Of a stretch of DNA of 64,000 nt, positions 48,775-56,834 are shown in pieces. The stretch is from positions 9,920,001 through 9,984,000 of the forward strand of contig NZ_CP080521.1 in assembly GCF_019468565.1 (NCBI RefSeq), read 5' to 3'. The notes under the pieces were generated by a model. The model had not been told where the DNA came from, did not search any database, and was given only the letters and a program-made list of their open reading frames with translations. The position numbers and the translations under genes are program-made. Numbering within the stretch: position 1 is the stretch's first letter; the number at the start of each line of letters is the position of its first letter. This stretch comes from Pseudonocardia sp. DSM 110487 (lineage in GTDB: Bacteria > Actinomycetota > Actinomycetes > Mycobacteriales > Pseudonocardiaceae).

Positions 48775-49964
48775 CGCGCACCTCCGAGCAGGTCAGCCCG
48801 CGGGTCGAACTCCTTCATGGCCTCGGCGTAGGTCTGCAATGCCTCGGTGGCCTTGTCGTCGAGCCGGGCCGGCACCGCCACCTCGACGGTGACGAGCAGG
48901 TCGCCCGTCTTGCCCTTGCCCTGCACCCCGCGCCCGCGCACCCGGAAGGTCCGCCCGGTCGCCGTCCCGGGCGGGATCCGCAGCGACACGGTGGAATCCA
49001 GCGTGGGCACGGTGACGGTGCTGCCGAGCACCAGCTCCGGATAGGTGACCGGAACGGTGAGCGTGAGGTCGTCCGGGTTTCGCTCCGAACGGCCGAAGAG
49101 CCGGTGGGGCGTGACGTGCACCTTCACGTACAGGTCGCCGGCCGGCGCGCCGCCGCGGCCCGGTTCGCCCTGGCCCTTGAGCCGGATCTGCTGACCGTCG
49201 GCCACCCCTGCCGGGATACGCACGGTGATCGTGCGGGTGCGGGTGCTCACGCCGTCGCCGCCGCAGTCGGGGCACGGGTTGTCGATGATCCGGCCGGTAC
49301 CGCGGCAGTCACGGCACGGCTCGGAGAACGCGAACGCGCCCTGGCTGCGACTCACCAGGCCGACGCCGCCGCACGTCGGACACGTGCGCGGCGTGCTCCC
49401 GGGCCGCGACCCGGTGCCGCCGCAGCGCTCGCACCGGCCCGGCGAGCTGAGGCGCAGCTGCACCTCGGCTCCCCGCACGGCGTCGAGGAAGTCGATGCGC
49501 AGCTCGCTCTCGACGTCGGCGCCCCGCTGGGTGCGTGTGGTGGTCGGGCCGGCTCCCCGGTTGCCGAAGAGGCCACCGAAGAGGTCACCGAGCCCGCCGG
49601 CACCGGGTGCACCGGGTGCACCCCCGGTGCCGGCCCTGGCGAACAGATCGTTCAGGTCGAAACCCTCGCCGGGGGCGCCGGACCCGAAGCCACCGGGGAA
49701 GCCCCCGCCTCCGAATCCGCCGCCACCGGCGAAGAGCGCACGAGTCTCGTCGTACTCGCGACGCTTCTTCTCGTCGGACAGCACCCCGTACGCCTCGGAC
49801 ACGGCCTTGAACCGCGCCTCTGCCTTGGCGTCACCGGGGTTGGCGTCCGGGTGCAGCTCGCGTGCCAGCTTCCGGTACGCCTTCTTGATCTCGTCCGCCG
49901 AGGCGCCGGAGGCGACACCCAGCTCGCGGTAGAAGTCCTTCTCGATCCAGTCCCGCTGGGTCAC
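48771..49964 (-). CDS. dnaJ: chaperone DnaJ (Hsp40)
   Basis: 397-residue type I co-chaperone that stimulates DnaK ATPase and delivers clients. The J-domain contains the HPD motif in ELHPDANPGD. A long Gly/Phe-rich region follows (GGGGFGGGGFPGGFG), then four zinc-finger repeats CERCGGTG, CPTCGGVG, CRDCRGTG and CPDCGGDG, then the C-terminal substrate domain. It overlaps hspR by 4 bp and follows grpE by 32 bp. Confidence 0.97.
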   Translation of the reverse strand: MTQRDWIEKDFYRELGVASGASADEIKKAYRKLARELHPDANPGDAKAEARFKAVSEAYGVLSDEKKRREYDETRALFAGGGGFGGGGFPGGFGSGAPGEGFDLNDLFARAGTGGAPGAPGAGGLGDLFGGLFGNRGAGPTTTRTQRGADVESELRIDFLDAVRGAEVQLRLSSPGRCERCGGTGSRPGSTPRTCPTCGGVGLVSRSQGAFAFSEPCRDCRGTGRIIDNPCPDCGGDGVSTRTRTITVRIPAGVADGQQIRLKGQGEPGRGGAPAGDLYVKVHVTPHRLFGRSERNPDDLTLTVPVTYPELVLGSTVTVPTLDSTVSLRIPPGTATGRTFRVRGRGVQGKGKTGDLLVTVEVAVPARLDDKATEALQTYAEAMKEFDPRADLLGGAR

Positions 49965-49996
49965 TTCGCCTCCTCTGCGTCTCTAGGTCCGGGGCA

Positions 49997-50686
49997 CTAT
50001 GGCTCTACGGCCGGATCGGGTGCTGTCGTGGTGGTGCCGTTCTCGTAAGGATCGGCCGCGAAGTCGTCGGCCCGGTCGGCCACCGTGACCATCGCCGGCC
50101 GCAGCACGCGGTCGGCGATGCGGTAGCCACGGCGCAGCACCGCGGAGACGACGGTGACCGTCGGCCCCTCGACCGTGCCCGCCTCGTGCTGGACGGCCTC
50201 GTGCACGGACGGGTCGAACGGCTCGCCCACCATCCCGAACGGCTCGAGCCCGAGCTTCTGCGTGACGGCCACCACCTTGTCGGCGACGGACTTGAACGGG
50301 CCGGTGAGGTCGCCGTGGGCTTCCGCGCGGTCGAGGTCGTCGAGGACGGTGAGCAGTTCGGAGACGAACTGCACCCGCGCCCCGACGAGCACGCTCTCCC
50401 GGTCGCGATCCACCCGCCGCCGGTAGTTGGCGTACTCGGCGCTGACCCGCTGCAGGTCGGCGGTGCGCTCGGCGACCTGGGCGACGAGCTCGGCGGCCGC
50501 GACGGCGTCCGGGCCGGCCACCTGCTCAGCGGCCTGCTCGGGCGCGGCGTCCGGGCCTGCCCCGGCAGACTGCTCGGCCGGGGACCGCACCTCGCCGGTG
50601 ACGGGGTCGATCCGGCGCCGGTCCCGGACCACGACCCGCTCCCCGTCGCCGTTCTCGGCGCCTTCGTTGCGGTCGTGCCGGCTCAT
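49997..50686 (-). CDS. grpE: nucleotide exchange factor GrpE
   Basis: 229-residue homodimer that releases ADP from DnaK. The long N-terminal coiled-coil (around VAERTADLQRVSAEYANYRRR) and the C-terminal beta-domain with LEPFGMVGEPFDPSVHEAV and VVSAVLRRGYRIADRVLRPAMV are canonical. The ATG at 50686 is preceded by a GAGGAGG ribosome site. It lies between dnaK (73-bp gap) and dnaJ. The extended N-terminus is charged and Ala-rich, as in other actinobacteria. Confidence 0.97.
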   Translation of the reverse strand: MSRHDRNEGAENGDGERVVVRDRRRIDPVTGEVRSPAEQSAGAGPDAAPEQAAEQVAGPDAVAAAELVAQVAERTADLQRVSAEYANYRRRVDRDRESVLVGARVQFVSELLTVLDDLDRAEAHGDLTGPFKSVADKVVAVTQKLGLEPFGMVGEPFDPSVHEAVQHEAGTVEGPTVTVVSAVLRRGYRIADRVLRPAMVTVADRADDFAADPYENGTTTTAPDPAVEP

Positions 50687-50759
50687 GAGACCTCCTCGCT
50701 GACGCTCGTCGGCCGCATTCGCGGCGCTGCTGTGTCGAATGGTGAGCTCGCAAGCTCGC

Positions 50760-52625
50760 TCACTTCTTGTCCTTCTCCTCGTCGACGATCTCGGCGTCCA
50801 CCACGTCGTCGGCCCCGCCCGCCTGCTGGCCACCGGCCGCGCCTGTGTCACCGGGGTTGGCCCCGGCCGCACTCTCGGCACCCGGCTGCTGGTAGAGGGC
50901 CGAACCCATCTTCTGGGACTCGGTGGCGAGCTTCTCCATCGCCGCCTTGATGGCGTCGGTGTCGGTGCCCTTCAGCGCGGTCTGCGCCTCGCCGAGCGCG
51001 GCGTTCACCGAGTCCTTGACGTCCGCGGGCAGCTTCTCGTCGTTCTCCTTGACGAACTTCTCCGTCTGGTAGACGAGCGACTCGGCCTGGTTGCGGACCT
51101 CGGCCTCCTCACGCCGCTTCTTGTCCTCCTCGGCGTGCTGCTCGGCCTCGCGCATCATCCGGTCGATCTCGTCCTTGCCCAGCGCGGACCCACCGGTGAT
51201 CTGCATCGACTGTTCCTTGCCCGTGCCCAGGTCCTTCGCGGACACGTGCACGATGCCGTTGGCGTCGATGTCGAACGAGACCTCGATCTGCGGCACGCCG
51301 CGCGGCGCCGGCGGAAGGCCGGTGAGCTCGAACATGCCGAGCTTCTTGTTGTAGGCCGCGATCTCGCGCTCACCCTGGAAGACCTGGATCTGCACGGACG
51401 GCTGGTTGTCGTCGGCCGTGGTGAAGATCTCCGACCGCTTGGTGGGGATCGTGGTGTTGCGCTCGATGAGCTTGGTCATCACGCCGCCCTTGGTCTCGAT
51501 GCCAAGGGACAGCGGGGTGACGTCGAGCAGCAGGACGTCCTTGACCTCACCGCGCAGGACACCGGCCTGCAGGGCGGCGCCGACGGCGACGACCTCGTCC
51601 GGGTTGACGCCCTTGTTGGGCTCCTTGCCGCCGGTGAGCTCCTTGACCAGCTCGGTGACGGCCGGCATGCGGGTGGAACCGCCGACGAGCACGACGTGGT
51701 CGATCTGGCCGACCGAGATGCCGGCGTCCTTGATCACCTGGTTGAAGGGTGCGCGGGTGCGGTCGAGCAGGTCCGACGTGATCCGCTGGAACTCGGCGCG
51801 CGACAGCGTCTCGTCCAGGAACAGCGGGTTCTTGTCGGCGTCGACCGTGATGTAGGGGAGGTTGATCGTGGCGGTCGACTGGCTCGACAGCTCGATCTTC
51901 GCCTTCTCCGCGGCTTCACGCAGGCGCTGCAGGGCCATCCGGTCCTTGGTGAGGTCGATGCCCTGGGCGCTCTTGAACTTGTCGACGAGCCACGTGATGA
52001 CCCGCTCGTCCCAGTCGTCGCCGCCGAGGTGGTTGTCGCCGTTGGTGGCCTTGACCTCGACGACACCCTCACCGATCTCGAGCAGCGACACGTCGAACGT
52101 GCCACCACCGAGGTCGAAGACCAGGATGGTCTGCTCCTTCTCGCCCTTGTCGAGCCCGTAGGCCAGCGCGGCCGCGGTGGGCTCGTTGACGATGCGGAGC
52201 ACGTTGAGGCCCGCGATCTGGCCGGCCTCCTTGGTGGCCTGGCGCTGCGCGTCCTCGAAGTACGCGGGGACGGTGATCACGGCGTCGGTGATCTCCTCGC
52301 CCAGGTAGGACTCGGCGTCGCGCTTGAGCTTCTGCAGCACGCGGGCGCTGATCTCCTGCGCGGAGTAGGTCTTGCCGTCGACGTCGCCGGTCTTCCAGTC
52401 GGTGCCGATGTGGCGCTTGACCGAGCGGATCGTCCGGTCGACGTTGGTGACGGCCTGGTTCTTCGCCGACTGCCCGACGAGCACCTCTCCGTTGCGCGCG
52501 AACGCGACGACCGACGGAGTGGTGCGCGCACCCTCCGAGTTGGCAATGACCGTCGGCTCGCCACCTTCGAGGACGGCGACGACGGAGTTGGTGGTCCCGA
52601 GGTCGATGCCGACCGCACGAGCCAT
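50760..52625 (-). CDS. dnaK: chaperone DnaK (Hsp70)
   Basis: 621-residue Hsp70. The N-terminal MARAVGIDLGTTNSVVAVL nucleotide loop, the linker DVLLLDVTPLSLGIETKGG and the substrate domain are intact. The helical lid ends in a Gly/Ala-rich tail and EIVDEEKDKK. ATG 52625. Two HAIR boxes at 52650-52670 and 52705-52725 lie upstream, so HspR represses it. First gene of dnaK-grpE-dnaJ-hspR; it works with ClpB from 35317-37932 under the same control. Confidence 0.98.
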   Translation of the reverse strand: MARAVGIDLGTTNSVVAVLEGGEPTVIANSEGARTTPSVVAFARNGEVLVGQSAKNQAVTNVDRTIRSVKRHIGTDWKTGDVDGKTYSAQEISARVLQKLKRDAESYLGEEITDAVITVPAYFEDAQRQATKEAGQIAGLNVLRIVNEPTAAALAYGLDKGEKEQTILVFDLGGGTFDVSLLEIGEGVVEVKATNGDNHLGGDDWDERVITWLVDKFKSAQGIDLTKDRMALQRLREAAEKAKIELSSQSTATINLPYITVDADKNPLFLDETLSRAEFQRITSDLLDRTRAPFNQVIKDAGISVGQIDHVVLVGGSTRMPAVTELVKELTGGKEPNKGVNPDEVVAVGAALQAGVLRGEVKDVLLLDVTPLSLGIETKGGVMTKLIERNTTIPTKRSEIFTTADDNQPSVQIQVFQGEREIAAYNKKLGMFELTGLPPAPRGVPQIEVSFDIDANGIVHVSAKDLGTGKEQSMQITGGSALGKDEIDRMMREAEQHAEEDKKRREEAEVRNQAESLVYQTEKFVKENDEKLPADVKDSVNAALGEAQTALKGTDTDAIKAAMEKLATESQKMGSALYQQPGAESAAGANPGDTGAAGGQQAGGADDVVDAEIVDEEKDKK

Positions 52626-52649
52626 GGTGTGTGCCTCCGATGTGGGTAG

Positions 52650-52670
52650 CTTGAGCTGCCTTCACTCAAG
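52650..52670. promoter_or_regulatory. HAIR operator 1 upstream of dnaK
   Basis: CTTGAGC (52650-52656) and ACTCAAG (52664-52670) are separated by 7 bases; one arm base differs from the HspR consensus CTTGAGT-N7-ACTCAAG. It ends 25 bp before the dnaK ATG, so it overlaps the promoter or leader. Confidence 0.9.
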
Positions 52671-52704
52671 TCTGCCATGGACCGGCCGCGGGCATCTCCG
52701 ATGC

Positions 52705-52725
52705 CTTGAGCCAGCCACGCTCAAC
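52705..52725. promoter_or_regulatory. HAIR operator 2 upstream of dnaK
   Basis: CTTGAGC (52705-52711) and GCTCAAC (52719-52725) with a 7-base spacer, three mismatches from consensus. It is centred 55 bp from the first box, about five helical turns, which would put both boxes on the same DNA face. It lies 56 bp after the stop of the secretion-operon gene ending at 52782. Confidence 0.8.
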
Positions 52726-52781
52726 TTGCTCGTCCGCTCCAACGCACGACACGACGATCGTGTTCCCGAGACCCGGTGGGA

Positions 52782-53210
52782 TCAGAGAGGCGCCGCGGGG
52801 CGCGGTTCCACCCGGCCGGCGGAGGCGGGCGGAAGCGGGTCGTCCACCGGGGCGAGCACGCGGTGGTGCTCCGGGTCCTCCACCACGTTCTCGTCCGCGT
52901 CGACGTACTCCAGCTGTCCGTCCGCACCGAGGTCGGCGTGGTAGCCGGCGGCGGCGAGCTGCTGCTCGTCGAGATCGACCAGCAGCTCCCAGCGGCTCGG
53001 CACCACCTTGTAGTCGGGCCACGGCAGGTGTCCGTACGCGTCGTGCAGGTCGGCGAGGAGCCCCACGAACACCTGCTGCCAGCGCAGCGGCATCGACTGC
53101 GCGAGCGCGCGCGGTACCACGAGGTGGTCCGGCGTCGCGCCGGGTGCCGGCCGGTCGAGGTAGTCCTGCACCGGCGTGGTGGATGCCGGGACGGCGCTGT
53201 CGGGGGGCAT
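52782..53210 (-). CDS. conserved hypothetical, last gene of the secretion-like operon
   Basis: 142 residues, ATG 53210 with an AGGAG site. It is soluble, with QDYLDRPAPGATPDHLVVPR, MPLRWQQVFVGLLADLHDAY, WPDYKVVPSRWELLVDLDE and an acidic EYVDADENVVEDPEHH stretch; no signal peptide. I recognise the sequence style from actinobacterial proteins beside NlpC/P60 and TrbL genes, but no function is known to me. It starts 59 bp after the NlpC/P60 gene on the same strand. A cytosolic adaptor or cargo chaperone is one guess. Confidence 0.75.
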   Translation of the reverse strand: MPPDSAVPASTTPVQDYLDRPAPGATPDHLVVPRALAQSMPLRWQQVFVGLLADLHDAYGHLPWPDYKVVPSRWELLVDLDEQQLAAAGYHADLGADGQLEYVDADENVVEDPEHHRVLAPVDDPLPPASAGRVEPRPAAPL

Positions 53211-53269
53211 TACTACTCCTGCACTACTCCTGCCGTGGCGGATTGCCGAGCGCGACAGTATCGATACCG

Positions 53270-54289
53270 CTATGCGGTGTTCGGCGTGGTGCCCGGGCGC
53301 GTGGCGAGCGGCACGAGCTCCTTGAAGTTCCACGGCACCGGCCGCACCCGCACTTGCTCGCCGGTGTACGGCGCCTCCACCATCTGGTCGTTGCCCAGGT
53401 AGATGGTGACGTGGTGGATCGTGGCGGGGTCGGTCGGGTCGGTGGCGTAGAACAGCAGGTCGCCCGCCTGCGCCTGCTCGATCGGCACGTGTCCACCCGC
53501 GAAGAACTGCTGGCGGGAGACGCGCGGCAGGTTGATGCCGGCGCTCTGGAATGCGCGCAGGGTGAGCCCGGAGCAGTCGTAGGTGTTCGGGCCCGTCGCC
53601 CCCCACACGTACGGCTTGCCGACCTCGCCGAGCGCGAACGCGATCGCTGCGCCCGCCACGCCCTCCGGCAGCACCGCCGTCCGCCCGCAGCCCGTCGGAT
53701 CGGCGATGTCCGCGAGCTCCTGCACGAGCTCGCCTGCAAGGCCCTCCCACTTCGCGTATGCGTCCGGGAACGCGGACCGCTGCACGGTCTGCGCCGCCAC
53801 CGTGACCGGCATGGTCTCCCAGGCGGGGACCTCCAGCAGGCGCTCGATGAAGATCCGCGTGGAGTAGACGGGGTCGGTGACCTGAGCGGGCGACCCCCAT
53901 CCCTGTGAGGGTCGCTGCTGGAAGAGCCCGAGAGAGTCGCGGTCCCCGTAGTTGATGTTGCGGAGGGTCGACTCCTGCATCGCCGTGGCGAGCGCGATCA
54001 GCCACGCCCTCGGCGGCGCCCCCATGTCGCGGGCCACCCCGATGATCGTGGCCGCGTTCCCGCGCTGCTCGTCGCTCAGGTCACCGATCCGGGTGCCGGC
54101 ACGGCTGCCGGCCAGCGGGCCGACCGGGGCGCGCACACTCGGGTCGCAGACGCCGTAGCTGGGCGTCCCGCCGCCGAATCCGCCGGTGCTCGCCATGAAG
54201 GCCATGAAGCCGACACCGAGGAAGAGGCCGAGCGCCGCGACGAGGACGACGACCGGAACGAGCAGCCGCAACGGACGCAGGGCACGCAT
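53270..54289 (-). CDS. bifunctional lysozyme-like / NlpC-P60 peptidoglycan hydrolase (VirB1-like role)
   Basis: 339 residues. The N-terminal hydrophobic segment (LLVPVVVLVAALGLFLGVGFMA) is a signal anchor. Next, an SLT/lysozyme-like domain runs over residues ~65-175, with the likely catalytic Glu in ATAMQESTLRN and SLGLFQQRPSQGWG. The NlpC/P60 domain (~205-330) has the nucleophile in NTYDCSGLT and the His in HHVTIYLG. Two wall-cutting activities in one exported protein fit local opening of the cell wall for a secretion channel, as VirB1/TcpG-type proteins do in conjugation. It lies 15 bp after the VirB8-like gene. Confidence 0.9.
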   Translation of the reverse strand: MRALRPLRLLVPVVVLVAALGLFLGVGFMAFMASTGGFGGGTPSYGVCDPSVRAPVGPLAGSRAGTRIGDLSDEQRGNAATIIGVARDMGAPPRAWLIALATAMQESTLRNINYGDRDSLGLFQQRPSQGWGSPAQVTDPVYSTRIFIERLLEVPAWETMPVTVAAQTVQRSAFPDAYAKWEGLAGELVQELADIADPTGCGRTAVLPEGVAGAAIAFALGEVGKPYVWGATGPNTYDCSGLTLRAFQSAGINLPRVSRQQFFAGGHVPIEQAQAGDLLFYATDPTDPATIHHVTIYLGNDQMVEAPYTGEQVRVRPVPWNFKELVPLATRPGTTPNTA

Positions 54290-54304
54290 CTGATGTCCCC
54301 AGCG

Positions 54305-54901
54305 TCATTCCCGGTCGTAGCCGGCGACCCGCCAGCCGGACTCGTCGCGCACGACCAGCACGATCAGCTTGAGCGTGTCGGTCGGCACCTCCACCTGCAC
54401 CGAACGCGGGGCGACGCGCACGGGGCGCGGCTTGCCGGTGACCCGCGTCGCGGGGATGTTGTCCGGGTCGACCGCGGACAGCACCCCGAGGTACTCGTCG
54501 GTGGTCGTGTTCCGCAGGCCGTCCAGCCACTCCCGCGGGGTGGTGCCCTGCCGCGGGCGCACCCACGCGGCTGCCCAGCGGCCGGCCACCTCGACGGCAG
54601 CGGCGGGCGCGGCGGACAGGGGCAGCTGAGACGGAGTGAGCTCGGGCACCGGCGGCAGGATCGTCGGCGTCGGGGAGCTGGGGACGCCGGGCCTGCGACC
54701 GGCCGACGCCGCCCCGCCGGGCACGTCGGCGGGCCCGCTTCCCGGGCGCACCGGCGCGAGCGCCGCGATCGCGAGCGTCGAACCGACCACCACGGCGATC
54801 ACGACGGCGGTCGTGAACGCGAGCCGCAGCGGTGACCGCAGCGGCCACGCCCAGATCGCCCGGTACGCCGCGCCCCTGCCGTGCGGGGTCCTAATCGGCA
54901 C
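54305..54901 (-). CDS. single-pass membrane protein, VirB8/TcpC-like position
   Basis: 198 residues from GTG 54901, overlapping the VirB6-like gene by 11 bp. One hydrophobic segment near residues 27-50 (FTTAVVIAVVVGSTLAIAAL), a Pro-rich linker, then a ~110-residue extracytoplasmic domain (AVEVAGRWAAAWVRPR, TTDEYLGVLSAVDPDNIPA, LKLIVLVVRDESGWRVAGYD). This layout, an NTF2-like domain behind one membrane segment, is that of VirB8/TcpC proteins in Gram-positive conjugation systems. The assignment rests on topology and context rather than sequence identity. Confidence 0.7.
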   Translation of the reverse strand: MPIRTPHGRGAAYRAIWAWPLRSPLRLAFTTAVVIAVVVGSTLAIAALAPVRPGSGPADVPGGAASAGRRPGVPSSPTPTILPPVPELTPSQLPLSAAPAAAVEVAGRWAAAWVRPRQGTTPREWLDGLRNTTTDEYLGVLSAVDPDNIPATRVTGKPRPVRVAPRSVQVEVPTDTLKLIVLVVRDESGWRVAGYDRE

Positions 54902-56834
54902 GGCCGCCGCCGGGGAAGAACGAGGTCTGGTCCGACCGCGGCCGGTAGATGCGGTAGACCGGCACGCCGTCGACGATCTCCGCCTGCACGGTGCGGACGC
55001 CGCCGGGGCGCAGCGGCACGGTATCGGGCCTGCGGTAGATCACCCGGTCGTCAACGTCGCCGGAGTCGCTCCAGCTCGGCATGCCACCGGGGGTCACCGC
55101 GTCGTCGGGAGGCGCGGGCAACGCGGCGCGGCGCGCGGTGGGAACGAGCGCAGGCGGCGCCGATTCCGGCCCCGTGCTCCGAGGCGATGGCACGCCCGCA
55201 GCGGGCGCGGACACCCGGATTCCGGGCTCCGACTCCGGCCGCGCGCCCCCGGGCCGGCCCGCGCCCGCCATCGCGCCGCGCCGCTCGTCCCACCACCGGG
55301 TCTGGCGGTCGTCCGTGTCGGTGTCGGTGCCCCGCACCCGCTGCCACACCCGCGACATCGGCCCGGTGCCTGCGCCAGGGACGATGCCCCCGAACTGCTC
55401 GCGCGTGAGCGACACCATCGACACCAGCCGCCGGAACGGCCGCGCGACGGCCCACAGGACCACGGTGACCACACCCGTGACGAGCAGCGCCAACCACAGG
55501 TCGATCCCGGAACCGGGCCGGAAGAGCGACACGACCAGCAGCGCGTGCAGACCCGCGAGCGCCCCGACCACGAGGGTGTTGACGATCGCCGCGCCCGCGA
55601 CGCGCAGCAGCGCGGGCATGATGTCCGGCTTGAGGATCGCGATGACGGCGACGGCCGGCGCCGTCATCACCATCAGCCGCAGCACCAGCATCGCCACCAG
55701 TACGAGCACCTTGGACAGGAGCTGGAACAGCGCGATGCACATCGCCTGCACGACCGCGAGGATGCCCGCGCCGACGCGGCTGCCTGCCTCCCCCTGGAAG
55801 TACGGGTACCGGTCGCCCATGCGCGCGGCGATGGCAGCGAATTCGGCCTTCTTCTGCTCGGCCAGCTGCAGCGTGTCCTGGCGCTGGTCGACCTCGTCGA
55901 TGGTGAACGTCTGCGCCCGCAGCAGGTCGCGGCCCAGCTCCTGGGCCTGCGGCACCTCCGGCGCGCCGAACTCGCCGCGCAGCCAGTTCTGGTAGACGAC
56001 CTGGTCGACGAGCACCGTCGGCAGGGTGTCCCTGCTACCGAGCCCGATCTGCCCCAGAAAGCCCTCCTGCATCTGGGTGACGCCGTCGAGCAGCAGGGGG
56101 TCGGCAGCCTTCGCCCAGTCGACGGGCGCGAGGTAGGCGGCGGAACCGACCACGAGCGCCACCACCGCGAGTGCGGCGCGCTGGGTCTGGCGCGCGAGAT
56201 CTCCGCGCAGCGCGAGCACCAGCAGGAGGACCGCGAGCAGCAACAGCACCGGGCCGATGAAGGTGGTGAACACCGCGTCGTACATCGCACGGGTGCCCTG
56301 GCCGATCAGCTGGTCCAGCGGGGAGAGCAGCTCACCGCCGTCCGCGATCAGGTAATGCGCCCAGTTGACGCCGCCGACCACGAACTTCGCGAGGTTCAGG
56401 GCCTGGTTGCCCAGCCAGGTGTCGGTGGTGGACGACGGGTTGAACGCCGCTCCGGCGCAGCCGATGTCGTAGTTGTGCCAGACGAGGCCGGCGTAGCCGA
56501 CCTCGCGGTACACGCTTCCCTCGATCCCACCGGACGCCCGGGGCGGGTCGAGCGACCCGACGAGCCCGGTGCCGGGCCGGTCCGGCTCCGGCGACTCCTT
56601 GCAGTCGAACCCCTGCCCGAACGCGGGCTGCCCGAGCAGGACGGAGCCACCGACGAGCCCGGCGACGATCAGCATCGCCATGCGCCTGCCCGCCCGGGCT
56701 CCGGCATCCGGCTCGTGGCGTCGTGCGCGGCGACGCCGTGCCCGACCGCGGACGAGGGCAACCGCGACCGCCGCCGCGATCACCAGGGCGACCGGCAGCC
56801 AGCCTGCGGCTGCCGGGGTGCCTCCGGGCATCAC
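54891..56834 (-). CDS. TrbL/VirB6-like multi-spanning membrane protein
   Basis: 647 residues. Two N-terminal hydrophobic segments precede an extracytoplasmic loop with two Cys (FDCKESPEPD and DIGCAGAAFN). About six more segments follow (TFIGPVLLLLAVLLLVLALRG, LVLVAMLVLRLMVMTAPAVAV, LVVGALAGLHALLVVSLF, WLALLVTGVVTVVLWAVARP), then a ~200-residue Pro-rich tail ending SDQTSFFPGGG. This is the layout of VirB6/TrbL channel proteins of type IV secretion. It starts at GTG 56834 or ATG 56831, overlapping virB4 (GTGATG). Confidence 0.85.
   Translation of the reverse strand: MMPGGTPAAAGWLPVALVIAAAVAVALVRGRARRRRARRHEPDAGARAGRRMAMLIVAGLVGGSVLLGQPAFGQGFDCKESPEPDRPGTGLVGSLDPPRASGGIEGSVYREVGYAGLVWHNYDIGCAGAAFNPSSTTDTWLGNQALNLAKFVVGGVNWAHYLIADGGELLSPLDQLIGQGTRAMYDAVFTTFIGPVLLLLAVLLLVLALRGDLARQTQRAALAVVALVVGSAAYLAPVDWAKAADPLLLDGVTQMQEGFLGQIGLGSRDTLPTVLVDQVVYQNWLRGEFGAPEVPQAQELGRDLLRAQTFTIDEVDQRQDTLQLAEQKKAEFAAIAARMGDRYPYFQGEAGSRVGAGILAVVQAMCIALFQLLSKVLVLVAMLVLRLMVMTAPAVAVIAILKPDIMPALLRVAGAAIVNTLVVGALAGLHALLVVSLFRPGSGIDLWLALLVTGVVTVVLWAVARPFRRLVSMVSLTREQFGGIVPGAGTGPMSRVWQRVRGTDTDTDDRQTRWWDERRGAMAGAGRPGGARPESEPGIRVSAPAAGVPSPRSTGPESAPPALVPTARRAALPAPPDDAVTPGGMPSWSDSGDVDDRVIYRRPDTVPLRPGGVRTVQAEIVDGVPVYRIYRPRSDQTSFFPGGGRAD

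Noticed and set aside
50739..52649. 636-codon open frame antisense to dnaK
   Set aside because: It mirrors dnaK's codon bias; its translation is low-complexity Leu/Val/Asp/Gly with no family match.
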